Notes under the pieces: generated by a model
The model's input: the letters and a program-made list of their open reading frames with translations, nothing else
What the model was told of the DNA's origin: nothing
Database searches by the model: none
Shown here: piece after piece, positions 45,306 through 56,315 of the stretch
How positions within the stretch are numbered: the stretch's first letter is position 1
How the letters are laid out: each line of letters opens with the position of its first letter
Made by a program: the position numbers and the translations under genes
Assembly (NCBI GenBank): GCA_958510825.1
Contig: OY294049.1
Location: 7,068,001-7,132,000, forward strand
Direction of reading: 5' to 3'
DNA from: Brachypterus glaber
Taxonomy: Eukaryota; Arthropoda; Insecta; Coleoptera; Kateretidae
DNA length: 64,000 bases

Positions 45306-47048
45306 TCAAGTATATGATTTTTGACTTTCTTGTTCGTACAATAATATGTAAGCATTCCCTGATACGATGGATGTTGGTGAAATTGAAGATACCCTAGAGT
45401 CGTTGTATTCGTGCCACGTATGATTATAGGGATGTTTACAATAGGCGGTGTAGTGTCCGCTATACGTGGTACCACTGTGATTTGAAATGGCGTATAAGTT
45501 GTATTTGGAGGGTGCAACGGACTCTGCTGCATAATTGCTCATATCTAATTCTTCTAGGGGGAAGTCTACGGTGACTTTGAGCTTACTTTGAAACTGTGTC
45601 ATCGGGGAGAAGCGTTTAAGGTGAATTACTAATATTTTTGGGAATTTTTGAATTCTAAAGAATTTTGTGCCTTTTCTGCGCTTTTTGCATTTTGAACATG
45701 TAGGTTTTTCATCACCGTCCAACGATTCTTCCCGTGTGAAGGATTCCAAACAATGTGATAAACTTAATTGACCGGTGTGTTGTGGAAGAGAGAGAGAAAG
45801 GTCCCAGAATGGTTCGAATGTGACGGAACAATGGCTGCAATAGGTGCATTTGAGGGTGGATTTCAGTTGTCCGACGAAGAGGTCCAAAATGCGAGAGTCG
45901 TCCATCCGGAGGTATCTGGACCATGATTCGGCAGATTTTTCATTATCAGTTAATTTTTCATCTATTTTGGTAAAAATAGGTTTAGGTTTTTCCGTTACCC
46001 TGTTAACGTCCTCGTGAAGTCCCTCTAAAAGGTACCGCAGAAATTCTTGTGCGTCCTGTTGTTTGTAGTCTGTAAATTGGGGGGCGAAAATCTGGATTTG
46101 GCTCTTGAAAGAAACCGTGTTTACTACCCGTTCAGATGAATCTTCTGACCACAAATGTTTTATCACATCGGCAAATGTCTTAATTAAAGCTCCATGCATA
46201 CTTGATATATTGGTGTTGATGTCCTGCATATAGCTGTCCTTCTTTAAGTATTCCAACAAAAGTTTCGTGTTCGAAAGGCATGTAATGACCGAGTTCATGA
46301 AACAGGTATTCCCGATATTTTTTAACCCTTTAAGACCCAGAGTTTTGACTGGACTTCCGACCTCTGGCTTATTGTTTGTGATATAGTTTTTCTCGCTGTT
46401 ATCATCAATATCACTGTAATTTAAACTGTTGTTGGTGTTGTATAATTTATCATCGTTCATTTCAGAATCATTATCAAATGTTCCCAAGACACTTATAGCA
46501 TTACCTCTTTGGATGGCCATACTTATGCGTTGTAGAAAGTAAAGACCTTCCAAAGGGTTGCCGGTGGAATCTACCAAGCGTCTACAAATATCTTTAAGAA
46601 AGGCCTTAGTGATTGGACCATATGAACCATAAGTTTCAATAGCTATGGGAACAAATTCATAGTCTGTTGATAAAAATTTGTATCTCTTGATCTTAATGTT
46701 TTCTGCTCGTTCTGCAGCAGAGCCAGCCTTTTCAGAGTTAATATGAAGATAAGAGGGAGCCACAGTATCCACACAGGTAAAGTCCCACACCAAGCATTTC
46801 CCTCTTTTAAATGGAACCAAAGTCATTCCGTCTGGTCTTTTGCCATCGATTCGTGCCATTAAACCTGGAGGTTCTAAAACAGGTTGTAGATCAATAATAG
46901 CTAAGGCTCTCTTTATTAGGTTGTTTACTTCTTTGTGTCTAGATAATCTGCCTTTGCTATATCTACAAGAGAGGCCATGTGTTCCAGATGTATCAACATT
47001 TTCACCACAAATACACAAATGGTGGACAACAGTTTTGGTAGATCCCAT
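45306..47048 (-). CDS. chimeric ORF: retrotransposon zinc finger/RLE domain fused to a USP deubiquitinase domain
   Basis: The first ATG is at 47048 and the frame (580 residues) has no intron or stop. Numbering from an in-frame TTG two codons earlier, residues 14-44 hold a C-x-C..H-x3-C finger followed by R-H-x3-N, and residues 72-91 hold K-R-P-D..W-D with 15 residues between D and D. This is the layout of the restriction-like endonuclease in R2-type LINE polyproteins, without the reverse transcriptase. Residues 239-575 are a complete USP domain: Cys box G-N-T-C-F-M-N (C251), D-A-Q-E-F, zinc pairs C403/C406 and C453/C456, His box S-G-H-Y-T-A-Y (H534) and Y-N-D-S (N551). It most resembles the USP2/USP21 group, which cleaves ubiquitin from proteins. 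The lack of introns, a poly(A) signal and an A-tract downstream indicate a retrocopy. All triad and zinc residues are kept, so activity is plausible; whether it is expressed is unknown. Confidence 0.85.
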   Translation of the reverse strand: MGSTKTVVHHLCICGENVDTSGTHGLSCRYSKGRLSRHKEVNNLIKRALAIIDLQPVLEPPGLMARIDGKRPDGMTLVPFKRGKCLVWDFTCVDTVAPSYLHINSEKAGSAAERAENIKIKRYKFLSTDYEFVPIAIETYGSYGPITKAFLKDICRRLVDSTGNPLEGLYFLQRISMAIQRGNAISVLGTFDNDSEMNDDKLYNTNNSLNYSDIDDNSEKNYITNNKPEVGSPVKTLGLKGLKNIGNTCFMNSVITCLSNTKLLLEYLKKDSYMQDINTNISSMHGALIKTFADVIKHLWSEDSSERVVNTVSFKSQIQIFAPQFTDYKQQDAQEFLRYLLEGLHEDVNRVTEKPKPIFTKIDEKLTDNEKSAESWSRYLRMDDSRILDLFVGQLKSTLKCTYCSHCSVTFEPFWDLSLSLPQHTGQLSLSHCLESFTREESLDGDEKPTCSKCKKRRKGTKFFRIQKFPKILVIHLKRFSPMTQFQSKLKVTVDFPLEELDMSNYAAESVAPSKYNLYAISNHSGTTYSGHYTAYCKHPYNHTWHEYNDSRVSSISPTSIVSGNAYILLYEQESQKSYT

Positions 47049-47511
47049 TCTCAAATTAATAGCTATTGTAAGTAAGTTTCTATTTTATTTAATTTAGTTT
47101 TCTGGATCCAAAAAATTTAAAAAAAAATATTTAACTTAGTTTCCGACAAAACCGGAAGCGCAAAAAAATAATTTTTTATGTCATTTTGTAGCCATTGTTG
47201 AGAAATATAAGCTGTTAAAAAATTGCTTTGATCGGATTAAAAACAACCATGGACACGGGCTGAAACTCACTGCTGAATTTTAAATCTAATTTTCTCAGTA
47301 GAGTTTCACAAAATTGACTTTGGTTTCCATTACCTATATCTTAAATAAAATATATATATATTCTTAAATCGAACGAATGTTTTTTGTAAATATATTTATT
47401 ATAGGTATACTTATAAGTATAGATAATTATACATAATTATCTATACTCAAATTGTTAGTTAAAGTCCAAAACAAGACATTAGACTTCAATCAAAATAGAA
47501 GTTTTCTTACG

Positions 47512-48338
47512 ACCTAGTGTACACGAAATATAGAAAAATGCATGTTCATTATATATCCTTCTATATATTTTTCTATCGCACGAGTACATAGTGCATATTT
47601 GAATGAAATGACAACTATGCACACTCATTTATCCAAACGAGTACACATAGCTTTCATTTTGACAAAAGTCATTTGACGTTTATAAAATTTTGAAATGTCA
47701 AAATTAAACACAGGTAATTCTTTAAAAAATACATTTTTAAAGAGTCCAGACTGTAGATCGAAAGAAAAATGTTGTTCGCAACTCGTTTGCGACAAGTCTT
47801 TAGTACACGAGAATGAAGTTTTTTTTGACATTTCAAGTCCAAACGAGTTACGAACAACATTTTCCGTTCGATCTACAGTCTGGACTCTTTAAAAATATAT
47901 TTTTTAAAGAATTACCTGTGTTTAATTTTGACATTTCAAAATTTTATAAACGTCAAATGACTTTTGGCAAAATGAAAGCTATGTGTAATTGTTTGGATAA
48001 ATGAGTGTGCATAACCGAAGCGGTCAAAAAATCATTCGATTGCACTAAGGACTTGTCCCAAACGAGTTGCGAACAACATTTTTCGTTCGATCTAGAGTCC
48101 AGACTCTTTAAAAATGTATATTTTAAAAATTTACCTGTGTTTAATTTTGACATTTCAAAATTTTATGAACGTCAAATGAGTTTTGTTAAAATGAATGCTA
48201 TGTGTAATCGTTTGGATAAATAAGTGTGCATAGTTGTCATTTCATTCAAATATACGCTATGTACTCGTGCGATAGAAAAATATCCTAACGAGGATATATA
48301 GTGAACATGCATTTTTCTTTATTTCGTGTACACTAGGT
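47512..48338. mobile_element. foldback element with three related arms
   Basis: Ends ACCTAGTGTACACGAAATA and its inverse TATTTCGTGTACACTAGGT-like right end bound 827 bp. The left arm (about 47512-47810) is inverse to the right arm, and an extra copy of the inner arm is inserted in the middle. The block with TTTGACATTTCAAAATTTTA and AGAGTCCAGACT occurs three times: inverted at 47690-47800, direct at 47860-47960, direct at 48090-48180. Short frames of 60-70 codons on both strands are translations of the same arm. Confidence 0.75.
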
Positions 48339-48339
48339 T

Positions 48340-49418
48340 GTACGAAAATTAAATATAAGGCTTAGGGCTGATTTTTCAATAAAATTAAAATCTATTGTAT
48401 GGAACTGACGATTCGATATTCTAAATAATACTTATCTTGTTTTGCGTTTTAACTGTCAAAATTTTAAATTGACTGTTTAAGTATTAGGCACATGTGAATC
48501 AGTTATTTTAAAAACAGTACAAGTCACAATCAGTAAATTTTATGGGAAAAAAAACTGTTTTTATGAAATACGTATCATATTAAAAAATAGATATCTACTT
48601 TCATAGACTTTTTGCTTTTATAATGAACCAAAAATAATTGTGTTTTTAGGATAAATACAAGAAAAAATTAAAAACCTAGTATTTTTTTTTTTTAGTAATG
48701 TCATAAAAACATAAATCAAACTAAAGGATCAACTATGATATTTTAAACAAAGTCCTGTAAAAAGGTAATTTTTCGTTTGGACGTTGTTTTCAAAATAAGG
48801 GATTCATATATTAAGTTGTAAAATTCGATATTTCGTCATAGAATTATATTCCCGGGAATGCAAATTTTGAAAAAATTATATATGTATTTAATTTTGTTAC
48901 AAAATTTTTGTATCAATATAATTCTGTGAATCTTAGTTTTAAGATAAATGTACAGCACTTTTACGAAGCTTTAATCACGTTATATAAAAACAAGTTCGTG
49001 AAAAAAGTATTAATAAATAAATAATATTTATAATCTTGTATATAAAGTTTTTATGTATGATATGAAAAAATTCTAAATAAATTATGCCAAATAAAGTAAA
49101 TTATGTAATAAAGCTTATTTTCAGTGTTTTAAAGGTGTTTTATTTTGTATATTTTTATAAAGCGTTTTATGCTTTTCTTTTTGACGCAAATTTCTTAAAA
49201 ATTAATTCAATAATTATATTATTATAGAAGCTATAATTTAAATTAAATTTAAAAAGTTTCGGGATCTAATCTGATCCCATTTTCAAAAAAAAAATATTAG
49301 TTTTTGAAAGAATTTGTGCAATATTTGGCTTTATCAATCAAAATATAATATATTATATTATATATAATATAATAATATAATATATTATATTATTATTATG
49401 TTATAGAAACTGAGAGCA
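48340..49418. other. AT-rich stretch without a gene
   Basis: A long AT-only tract lies at about 49346-49398 (TATTATATTATATATAATAT and similar). Nothing else recognised. Confidence 0.5.
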
Positions 49419-49419
49419 T

Positions 49420-49935
49420 AGTCCGGTCAAATAGTAAATGTAAATGGAGTTCTCCCGTTAGATTAGACAGGGACAAAAGTTCTACCCAAAAAGGATAGAA
49501 GACATACACATACACTCCCACTTCCACCCAACCAAACAAATTCTGTATTTGTTCTTTGTTGAACAAATACAATATTTACTTGGCCGGGCGAAAATATTAT
49601 TTTTATTAAAGAAATTACTGGCGCCATCTAAATTTTAGTAGAATTATCTTATTCTACAGATTCACATTAGCTATGTTCGTTCGTGCGGCTCACTGCTACA
49701 CTTTCCGGCCAACCAAATAAATACTGTATTTGTTGTATGAAAAAAAATACAGTATTTATTTGGTTGGCTGGAAAGTGTAGCACAAATGAGATAGAGATAG
49801 GGTAGACGTCTTTTGTTTCATAATTCTAGTTGTAGAGAGCTCCATTGCAATAAAGGCACATGGGCTGATATTTTAAAGGGTAGCAGTGGATTAAAACAGT
49901 TTGTTACCATCATTACCAGGAGTGTTCTGTTGTAA
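49420..49935. mobile_element. family Q element, copy 3, split by a second element
   Basis: GTCCGGTCAAATAGTAAATG at the left and TTGCAATAAAGGCACATGGG, GCTGATATTTTAAAGGGTAG at the right follow family Q copy 1. Between them sits the 398-bp element at 49446-49843. The right end is truncated or diverged. Confidence 0.55.
49446..49843. mobile_element. 398-bp element with internal hairpins, copy 1
   Basis: It begins GGAGTTCTCCCG and ends GAGCTCC, and is repeated in opposite orientation at 55119-55512 at high identity. Inside are at least two hairpins, for example CCAACCAAATAAATACTGTA with its inverse TACAGTATTTATTTGGTTGG. The flanks share only AT, so the target duplication is very short or absent. 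Its insertion point is defined by comparison with intact family Q. Confidence 0.75.
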
Positions 49936-50111
49936 TTTAAAAAAATACTCTTATTATATCCTTATGAGGATCAATCCTACAAATATTGAAAAATATACAT
50001 TTAAAAATGAAAATGTTATAGGGGGCGTAACTTTTCCAAAAATTATAAAAAATAAAAGAAAAAGTCTGAAAAACTAATTTGAAAAAATACATTAATACAA
50101 TTTTAATATAG

Positions 50112-50650
50112 TAGGGGTGACCGGGACTAATTGTCGCACTTTTCATTCAAAGTCAGTTTTTTTTTTCTTTATTTTTGTTTTTGTTTTTTTTTTTTAATTG
50201 ACCAAATTGCAATTTTAGCTGTAGCTGTAGTAATATTGTTTAAAGAAAAAACATGGAAAAAATTATAGGGTATTAGAGTTATGATGTTTTTTGTGGCATC
50301 TCGAAAAGCACTTAGTCGCGGCACTTAAAGTATATTTTTTTGAAAAAATATAAAGGCATTGATAAAACTTATAAATAACTGATAAGACATGTGCCTTCCC
50401 AAAAGCCGATTGTTATCTAAATTTTTACTATTGTGCCAAAATCGTCAACTGAATATAATTGAATATTTTTTCGATTCTTTTGAATTTAATTTATTTTAAT
50501 AAACGATTTTATTTGCTGTCCTACAGTTTCAATTTTTAACACAGTTTTGAATAAAAAAATGAGAAAAAGGAAAAATTATACCATGAACATATCTCCAGAT
50601 CATGCGACAACCAGCCCGAAACTAAATGCGAGTACTAGCCCCAGTGGTCA
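50112..50650. other. possible TIR element, ends uncertain
   Basis: GGGGTGACCGGGACTAATTG near 50113 and the inverse-like text TACTAGCCCCAGTGGTCAATT near 50632 suggest an old TIR element. The match is imperfect and no target duplication is visible. Confidence 0.25.
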
Positions 50651-51558
50651 ATTTTACGTTATGTATCAAGTACTTTCTAGTTAACGAATAAACACTGCTA
50701 AATGACAATATCAAGAAATAATATAGGTATAACAAATAAAATACGCGCACGAAAAAAAAGCAATTATATTTGAGGCGTATAGTCCAAGAGTGGCCCATCT
50801 CACTTTATGGAAATATCGAGATAATGGCTATTTAAATATCTCCGATTTTTTAATCTTTGATCTAGGACGCATTTTATTTAAAACTTTTCTGTTAGGGTTT
50901 TTAGACTCAACCAACATTAAGGTAATGTATGACAAACAAATTTATTTTACTTTCTTTACTTTCTTAGAGAAAAAAATTGGTGGGCCACTATTGTACTATA
51001 CATTGTGTTCATTTTGGGCTACTATTGCATTACGAACGAGATCTGACCTTCAATAACACGTTTTTTTGAGTAGATCTAACCTCACATTTTACTTTGAAAT
51101 TTTAATTATTTTTACATGTGAAAGAAATGTTCGTTATTTAATAACAGAATAGTCAAAATACCAATAATTATGCTCTGGAATAGTTAAATAAACGTTTTCT
51201 TACTGTTCTTGGAGTTTTTTTTTTTTAATGAAGAATAACTAATGCGTAAACATTGTTTAGGTACCTAAATGGATTTCAGTTCCTATAATCTCAAAGTTTA
51301 AGGTAAGTTGTAATTATTTTTTATTAATAAAGCAAAATGTACAAAATTGGTAACATAACGCTCTTGCATTTGTGCAGAAAATTATTTGTTTTGGGGCGAA
51401 AAAGTCCAAATAACTTTCTCGATAAAACAAATTTTGGCTTTTTTAAGAATCTTTCTAAAAATATCTTTATAAATCGATAAAACTTGCCTTATTAGCTTTT
51501 TTAATAATAAAATTGACATTTTTAATGATGCAGTTGGTTTTTTCAACATCCCCAATAA

Positions 51559-52263
51559 TATAAAAAGCTTGTTTTAAATAAATCGAAAACCGTAGCCATA
51601 AACTTCTTTAATAGGAAAAGATTGGATATTGACTTTAAAGTTTTGGATATATCACTATCTTCGTCCATTAAATTTCTTGGTACCTTTTTCAACAGCGACC
51701 TCTCTTGGTGTGATCATATAGAGCATGTTTGTAAAAAGCTTAATAATGCCTTTTTCGCTATTTTAAAGCTAAGGAGAGATTTTGATGAGGCTGGAATTTT
51801 AGGCATATACTACTCACTAGCTTACCCTCACATGGCATATAACATTATTTGTTGGGGATGTGTGAGTGGTATAGACAGAGTTTTGGTAGCACAAAAAAGA
51901 CTCATTTGTCTTATATTTAACTTGGACTATAGAGCCAGTTGTCAAAAGATTTTTAAAGATAAAAATATTTTAACTGTGCCGTGTATTTATATATTTAAAT
52001 GTGTTATGTTTGTAAGGAATAATCCTGAAAATTTTTCCACAAAAAGCCATACAAGGCTTGGCGAAATTTTGCAACTTCCTAAACATAAAACAAGCCTTTA
52101 TGAAAATTCGCCTTACTATAGTTGTATGTATCTGTATAATAAACTACCAAGAAATATAAGAAGCATTTCCAACAATAACGCCTTCAAAAGATCTGTTAAA
52201 AAATATTTGATAGAAAGAGCTTTTTATACTGTAAAGGCCTATAAAACCCAAGCCATATGTTAG
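51559..52263 (+). pseudogene. LINE reverse transcriptase ORF, C-terminal fragment
   Basis: The frame is open for about 234 codons after a TAA at 51556. It opens with L-N-x-S-K-T-x-x-I-N-F-F, then V-x-F/I-K-F-L-G-T-F-F-N-S-D-L-S-W-C-D-H-I, the part that follows the RT palm in insect LINEs. It then has H-M-A-Y-N-I-I-C-W-G, Q-K-R-L-I-C-L-I-F, and a C-terminal Y-N-K-L-P-R-N-I-R. The palm catalytic motif, endonuclease and ORF1 are absent, so the copy is 5'-truncated. It is a different lineage from the fragment at 2085-2570. Confidence 0.8.
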
Positions 52264-52419
52264 GATTATTTAGACGTATTTGTTTAGCTTTTAAAATATA
52301 CTTCTAATTTTAAGCAAGTTTTTAATTTAGGTTAATGTATCACTGACATACCATTATGTACTAAATGTATCACTTGTGGTCAATAAATATTACTATTACT
52401 ATTACTATTACTACTATAA
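52264..52419 (+). mobile_element. LINE 3' UTR and (ATTACT)n tail
   Basis: About 120 bp of 3' UTR end in CAATAAATATT and a tract of ACT/ATT trinucleotides, closing the LINE insertion that starts at about 51559. Confidence 0.65.
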
Positions 52420-52434
52420 CCCAGCGAACACCAC

Positions 52435-52540
52435 TAGGGAACATTCAAGTATCACGTAACGCTCTAGGGGGGGAGGGCGAATTTGTTTAAAACGTTTCGC
52501 TGCGTTTGGACGTTTTTATGACTGTCAAGATATGTTTGAC
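52435..52540. repeat. TIR-like tip, G-rich (shared with 7690 and 63280-63320)
   Basis: AGGGAACATTCAAGTATCAC followed by GTAACGCTCTAGGGGGGGAG. The same tip, AGGGAACGTTCAAGTATTAC, is at about 7687 and inverted at about 63295-63318. It marks the end of a dispersed TIR family; the other end was not located here. Confidence 0.45.
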
Positions 52541-52749
52541 TGGTAGCCTATACCTGTGGGCCACTCTTGCACTAATAAAAGCGATAAATAATGTAATAGT
52601 GCTTTAAATGCTTGTATAGTGCCAAAAAGAAAACCCTCTGTTATGAGGGTGGTATGTAATGAAAGATATAGATGTCCTTATTACATTTATAAAAAAAACG
52701 CATATCTCAAAAAACACATATGGGCCACTTTTGCACTATACGCCTCATT

Positions 52750-54760
52750 TTAGGAAGTATATCGATAGTAAACGAAATATACCGTGAGGAGTATATTATG
52801 AAATGCATTACTGGTTTAAAAAATTATTTTAGAAAAAATTAGAAGTATAAAAGTTATGTTACTTACCAAATTCAATCACAAAATATGTTGATCATATTAT
52901 GTGACTTTTAGTCCGACATTTTCAACCCAGATTCCCATACCCTTTATTATAAAGGTCACAAAAAGGATTCTTAAATAAAACAAAATAAAAGTCCTAGATG
53001 TAATTTGTTCTATATCAAAGATTAAGCCAAAGATCCTTAGGTCCTGGCTTTGAAGACATACACTGGGATTTATAATATGTGACGTCCCACACGAAAGGGA
53101 ACTAAGGTAAAAAGGGTTGGTAATGAGATTTGATCATAAATTGATACATATAATATAATATTACGAATATTTTAATGAAACATATAAGGATCCTTATATC
53201 GATATAAACTTTTGAAACTGGAACCATAAATGTGAGAAAAACTGGCTTTAAAGTTTTATTTAAAGCACAATTTCTCAATCTTGACATAAAAATCTACTAT
53301 TTTTCTCTTGTTACCTTAGGTATCCTTTTCGCCTGGATTATCTTGTGTAAAGAAAAATATCAATCTACACATACTTAAAACTATTTTTTAAAGGTTATTA
53401 CAAAATATGGGTGCCTCATTGTTTAAATATAGTTGGTGCCTTTTCTTATATCTAAAACATTACACAAACTATTTTCTATACATAGTGATTTAAAAAATTT
53501 TACCACTTAAAACTATAAAAAAAGTAGGCCCTTACTTACTTGTAAAAAAAAATAGTCGTAGAAAAAATATCTTTTATGATTTTAAAACATTACTCTTCAG
53601 TTCGTTCGGTAAAAATTATATTAAAGATTGTACAATTGTGCTAACATTTTAATACGTACAGCATATTTCAGAACTCGCTTAAGATAATACCTATATCGAA
53701 ATTTACCCCAGTACTTATGTAAATCTAGACCTATACCCAAATATTAAACCTCTCACCAATTGCTTAATTTTACGTTTTTTTTTGGTCCATCTAAAAAAAC
53801 CGCTAAAGAAATTTAATAGTTCATTTCTATACAATTCAAAATCCAAGATGCTTAAATTTATACTCGACGTGCTTAACTTTTACCATTATTTTCAAACCTC
53901 TTGGTATATTCTCGTCGGTAAAAGGTAGGGATTAAATAGAAACCTTTTACATAGTAAAGTTAAATTTTATCTGGCTCTTTTTATTTGAAGTTTTTAAGGA
54001 AAATATGTTCAGGACAATGTAGTTTGCAAGTTCTGGTACAGGCTGTTTTAAGAATAAAACAATGCAAAGATATGCACAACATACATAAATATGTATATTA
54101 TGCATATTCTAACACATTTTAAGATCTTATATCTAAATTTATTACATTCTAATAAATGCAATAGTACGATTTATAATTAGGACTTTATATTTACATTTAA
54201 AGAAAACTTCTTAAACTTGAACAAATCCAAAAAAAAATCTACTAATTTAACTTTAAAATTTAATAAAGAAAAATATACGTACATACTAAAAAGATTAAGA
54301 TCGTATCTTTTATCTATCTTTTATCTTGTTTTTAGTGCTTTCAGAAAAAAAAATAATATTCAGACATAAATTTGTTTAAAGCTTAAACTTTCTTGAGTGT
54401 AAAATGCCCGTTTGTTTAAAAATGTATAAAAATGTGAAAATAATTAATTATAAAAATAAATAAATTGGAAAATATGCCAGTTTAAATATTTTCAGTTCAC
54501 TTTTATTGAAATAACAAATTCAATTCTCCATGTTTATTTCGTGTGCCTATTAAATTATAATTTTTATAAGGACAGACATTTTTAATTTTAAACAAAATTA
54601 TAAAAATATTAATTTATTATTTCATCAATCTACTGACAGTCTCGGGCTGCTGGCCCTCAAGGGTCTCTTTGGTACCAAGAGTCATCTCTTATCGCTGATT
54701 AAGAAAACAGTGTTTGACTTTATTCGCAAAAGAAGTAAAGCCATTAGATTGATGTACACT
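52750..54760. other. gene-free AT-rich stretch
   Basis: No open frame with recognisable content and no clear element ends. Confidence 0.45.
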
Positions 54761-54769
54761 TGTGCGCAT

Positions 54770-54862
54770 GGGAGGATTGGTGTAGTGGTTTACCAAGTCT
54801 ATATATGACAAGTCTACTAGCCAACTAGGGTGAGTTCGATTCTCACTTGCCTAGCAATTTTG
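54770..54862 (+). mobile_element. tRNA-derived SINE head
   Basis: An A-box-like GATTGGTGTAGTGGTTTACC near 54776 and a B-box-like GAGTTCGATTCTCAC near 54832 lie at a spacing slightly longer than in a tRNA. The sequence is related to the SINE at 31347-31617 (shared CAAGTCTACTA). The SINE body and tail are not clear. Confidence 0.55.
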
Positions 54863-55118
54863 TCAGATTTATTTCACAATTTATTGTTTAAGTTTTAATT
54901 AATTATAATAGTTATTAAGCTACGGAACAATTTATTTTTCAAAAACATAATGTAATTGTTTTATTCTGATTATTTATTCTTATGCCTAATGCTTTGTAGA
55001 AAAAAACAACAACTAATTTATAGGAAACTATAATGTTTTGGGCTAAATCTTGCAGCGTGGGAGCACCAGATAAACGTTCAAACAATTGCTATAAGCGCGC
55101 GCTCTAGTTAAACCTAAT

Positions 55119-55512
55119 GGAGCTCTCTACAACTAGAATTATGAAACAAAAGACGTCTACCCTATCTCATTTGTGCTACACTTTCCAGCCAACCAAATAA
55201 ATAGTGTATTTGTTTTTCATACAACAAATACAGTATTTTGTTTGGTTGGACGGAAAGTGTAGCAGTGAGCGGCACGAACGAACATAGCTAATGTGAATCT
55301 GTAGAATAAGATAATTCTACTAAAATTTAGATGGCGCCAGTAATTTCTTTAATAAAAATACACTTTTCGCCCGGCCAAGCAAATATTGTATTTGTTCAAC
55401 AAAGAACAAATACAGAATTTGTTTGGTTGGGTGGAAGTGGGAGTGTATGTATGTCTTCTATCCTTTTTGGGTAGAACTTTTGTCCCTGTCTAATCTAACG
55501 GGAGAAATCTCC
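55119..55512. mobile_element. 394-bp element with internal hairpins, copy 2 (inverted)
   Basis: It is an inverse copy of 49446-49843, starting GGAGCTCTCTACAACTAG and ending AGAAATCTCC, with few substitutions and the same internal hairpins. The two copies are about 5.3 kb apart. Confidence 0.75.
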
Positions 55513-55745
55513 ATTATATGCAATAAACATTTGAATTAAATATAGCTAAATACACTACTCGAGGTGGTGTAATTTTCAGAAAATTTTATTATGGCCTTAT
55601 AAAATAATTTTGCTCTAAAGTAATTTGTTTGTTTATTTTTAGCTTTTAATAACGAAAAATATACTCAAAAAATTACTGAGCCAAATTTTTTTTTGGGACA
55701 TAGTAAAATCATCGAAAATTTCACTACCTCTTGTCGATTACTGTC

Positions 55746-56315
55746 GATTATTTTTTAACGATTTATAATAAGTCAAACCTACTTTTATATATTTTTTTTT
55801 CATCGCAAAATGATATAAATTGTTGTTACTTATCTTAATATTTTTACAGGCATATTCTTTGATTTGGTTAATTTAATTCCATTCTCAATTGCTAAACTAA
55901 ACCCTTTTTTGTCTATTTCTAAATTGCAAGTTTTGGTTCTGTCAATAGTTTAGTCACTTACTACAGTAGTGACTATCGCGGTACTGCGCTAGGCTTGCAA
56001 GCATGTTCATAAAAGTCAACCTAGTAAAAACTGTCATTACATTTAATAAAAAGAATATTTTGAGGTATTTTTTGTTAAATAATAAAGTAATAAAAATAAT
56101 TATAAATAGTAATATATTCATATTTAATTATTAATTAGTTTTAGGTATGATATCTTGTTCTAAAAGAGAAATATTGAAAAACAAAATAGCGATTCTCACT
56201 AGAATTTTCTGCAGTAGAAAATTCCCAATATAACTGTAATATGATTGGACAGAAATAAATACGTGGTCCGAAATATTGTTAAAAGATTGGTTGATAAAAA
56301 CGTTAAAAAATAATC
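55746..56315. mobile_element. TIR element, copy 2 (inverted relative to 38881-39457)
   Basis: The tips are GATTATTTTTTAACG and CGTTAAAAAATAATC. The body is the inverse of 38881-39457 with moderate divergence. The block GACTATCGCGGTACTGCGC corresponds to the inverse of GCTAGCGCGGTACCGC there. Confidence 0.65.

Larger units (their letters stand above)
43500..47274. mobile_element. inverted repeat pair enclosing the chimeric USP ORF
   Basis: The left block (43500-43740) starts after TA with CAGCGTAAGTTTTAG and runs through CAATCCGATCAAAGCA and CACTTCCGGTTTCGCCGGAA. The right block (47105-47274) is the inverse: TTCCGACAAAACCGGAAGCG, then TTGCTTTGATCGGATT, then GGGCTGAAACTCAC. Both match the right end of the TA-flanked element at 3413-4020, whose terminus reads CCGGGTGAGTTTCAG when inverted. 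The enclosed 3.4 kb holds a tandem array and the chimeric ORF. Either this is one large transposon carrying the ORF as cargo, or two independent insertions lie in opposite orientation. The sequence alone does not decide. Confidence 0.5.
50773..52747. mobile_element. TIR element hosting a LINE insertion
   Basis: Ends GAGGCGTATAGTCCAAGAGT and GGGCCACTTTTGCACTATAC..GCCTC are inverse repeats. Further words of the type GGGCCAC..TTGCACTA occur internally (about 50984 and 52558). The LINE fragment 51559-52419 lies inside, so the element without it would be about 1.1 kb. Confidence 0.5.

Noticed and set aside
45712..45924. Secondary frame on the - strand within the USP domain
   Set aside because: A shadow frame of the USP coding sequence, which has clear catalytic motifs in its own frame.
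47625..48223. Several 60-70 codon frames with near-identical translations on both strands
   Set aside because: They come from the repeated arms of the foldback element at 47512-48338.
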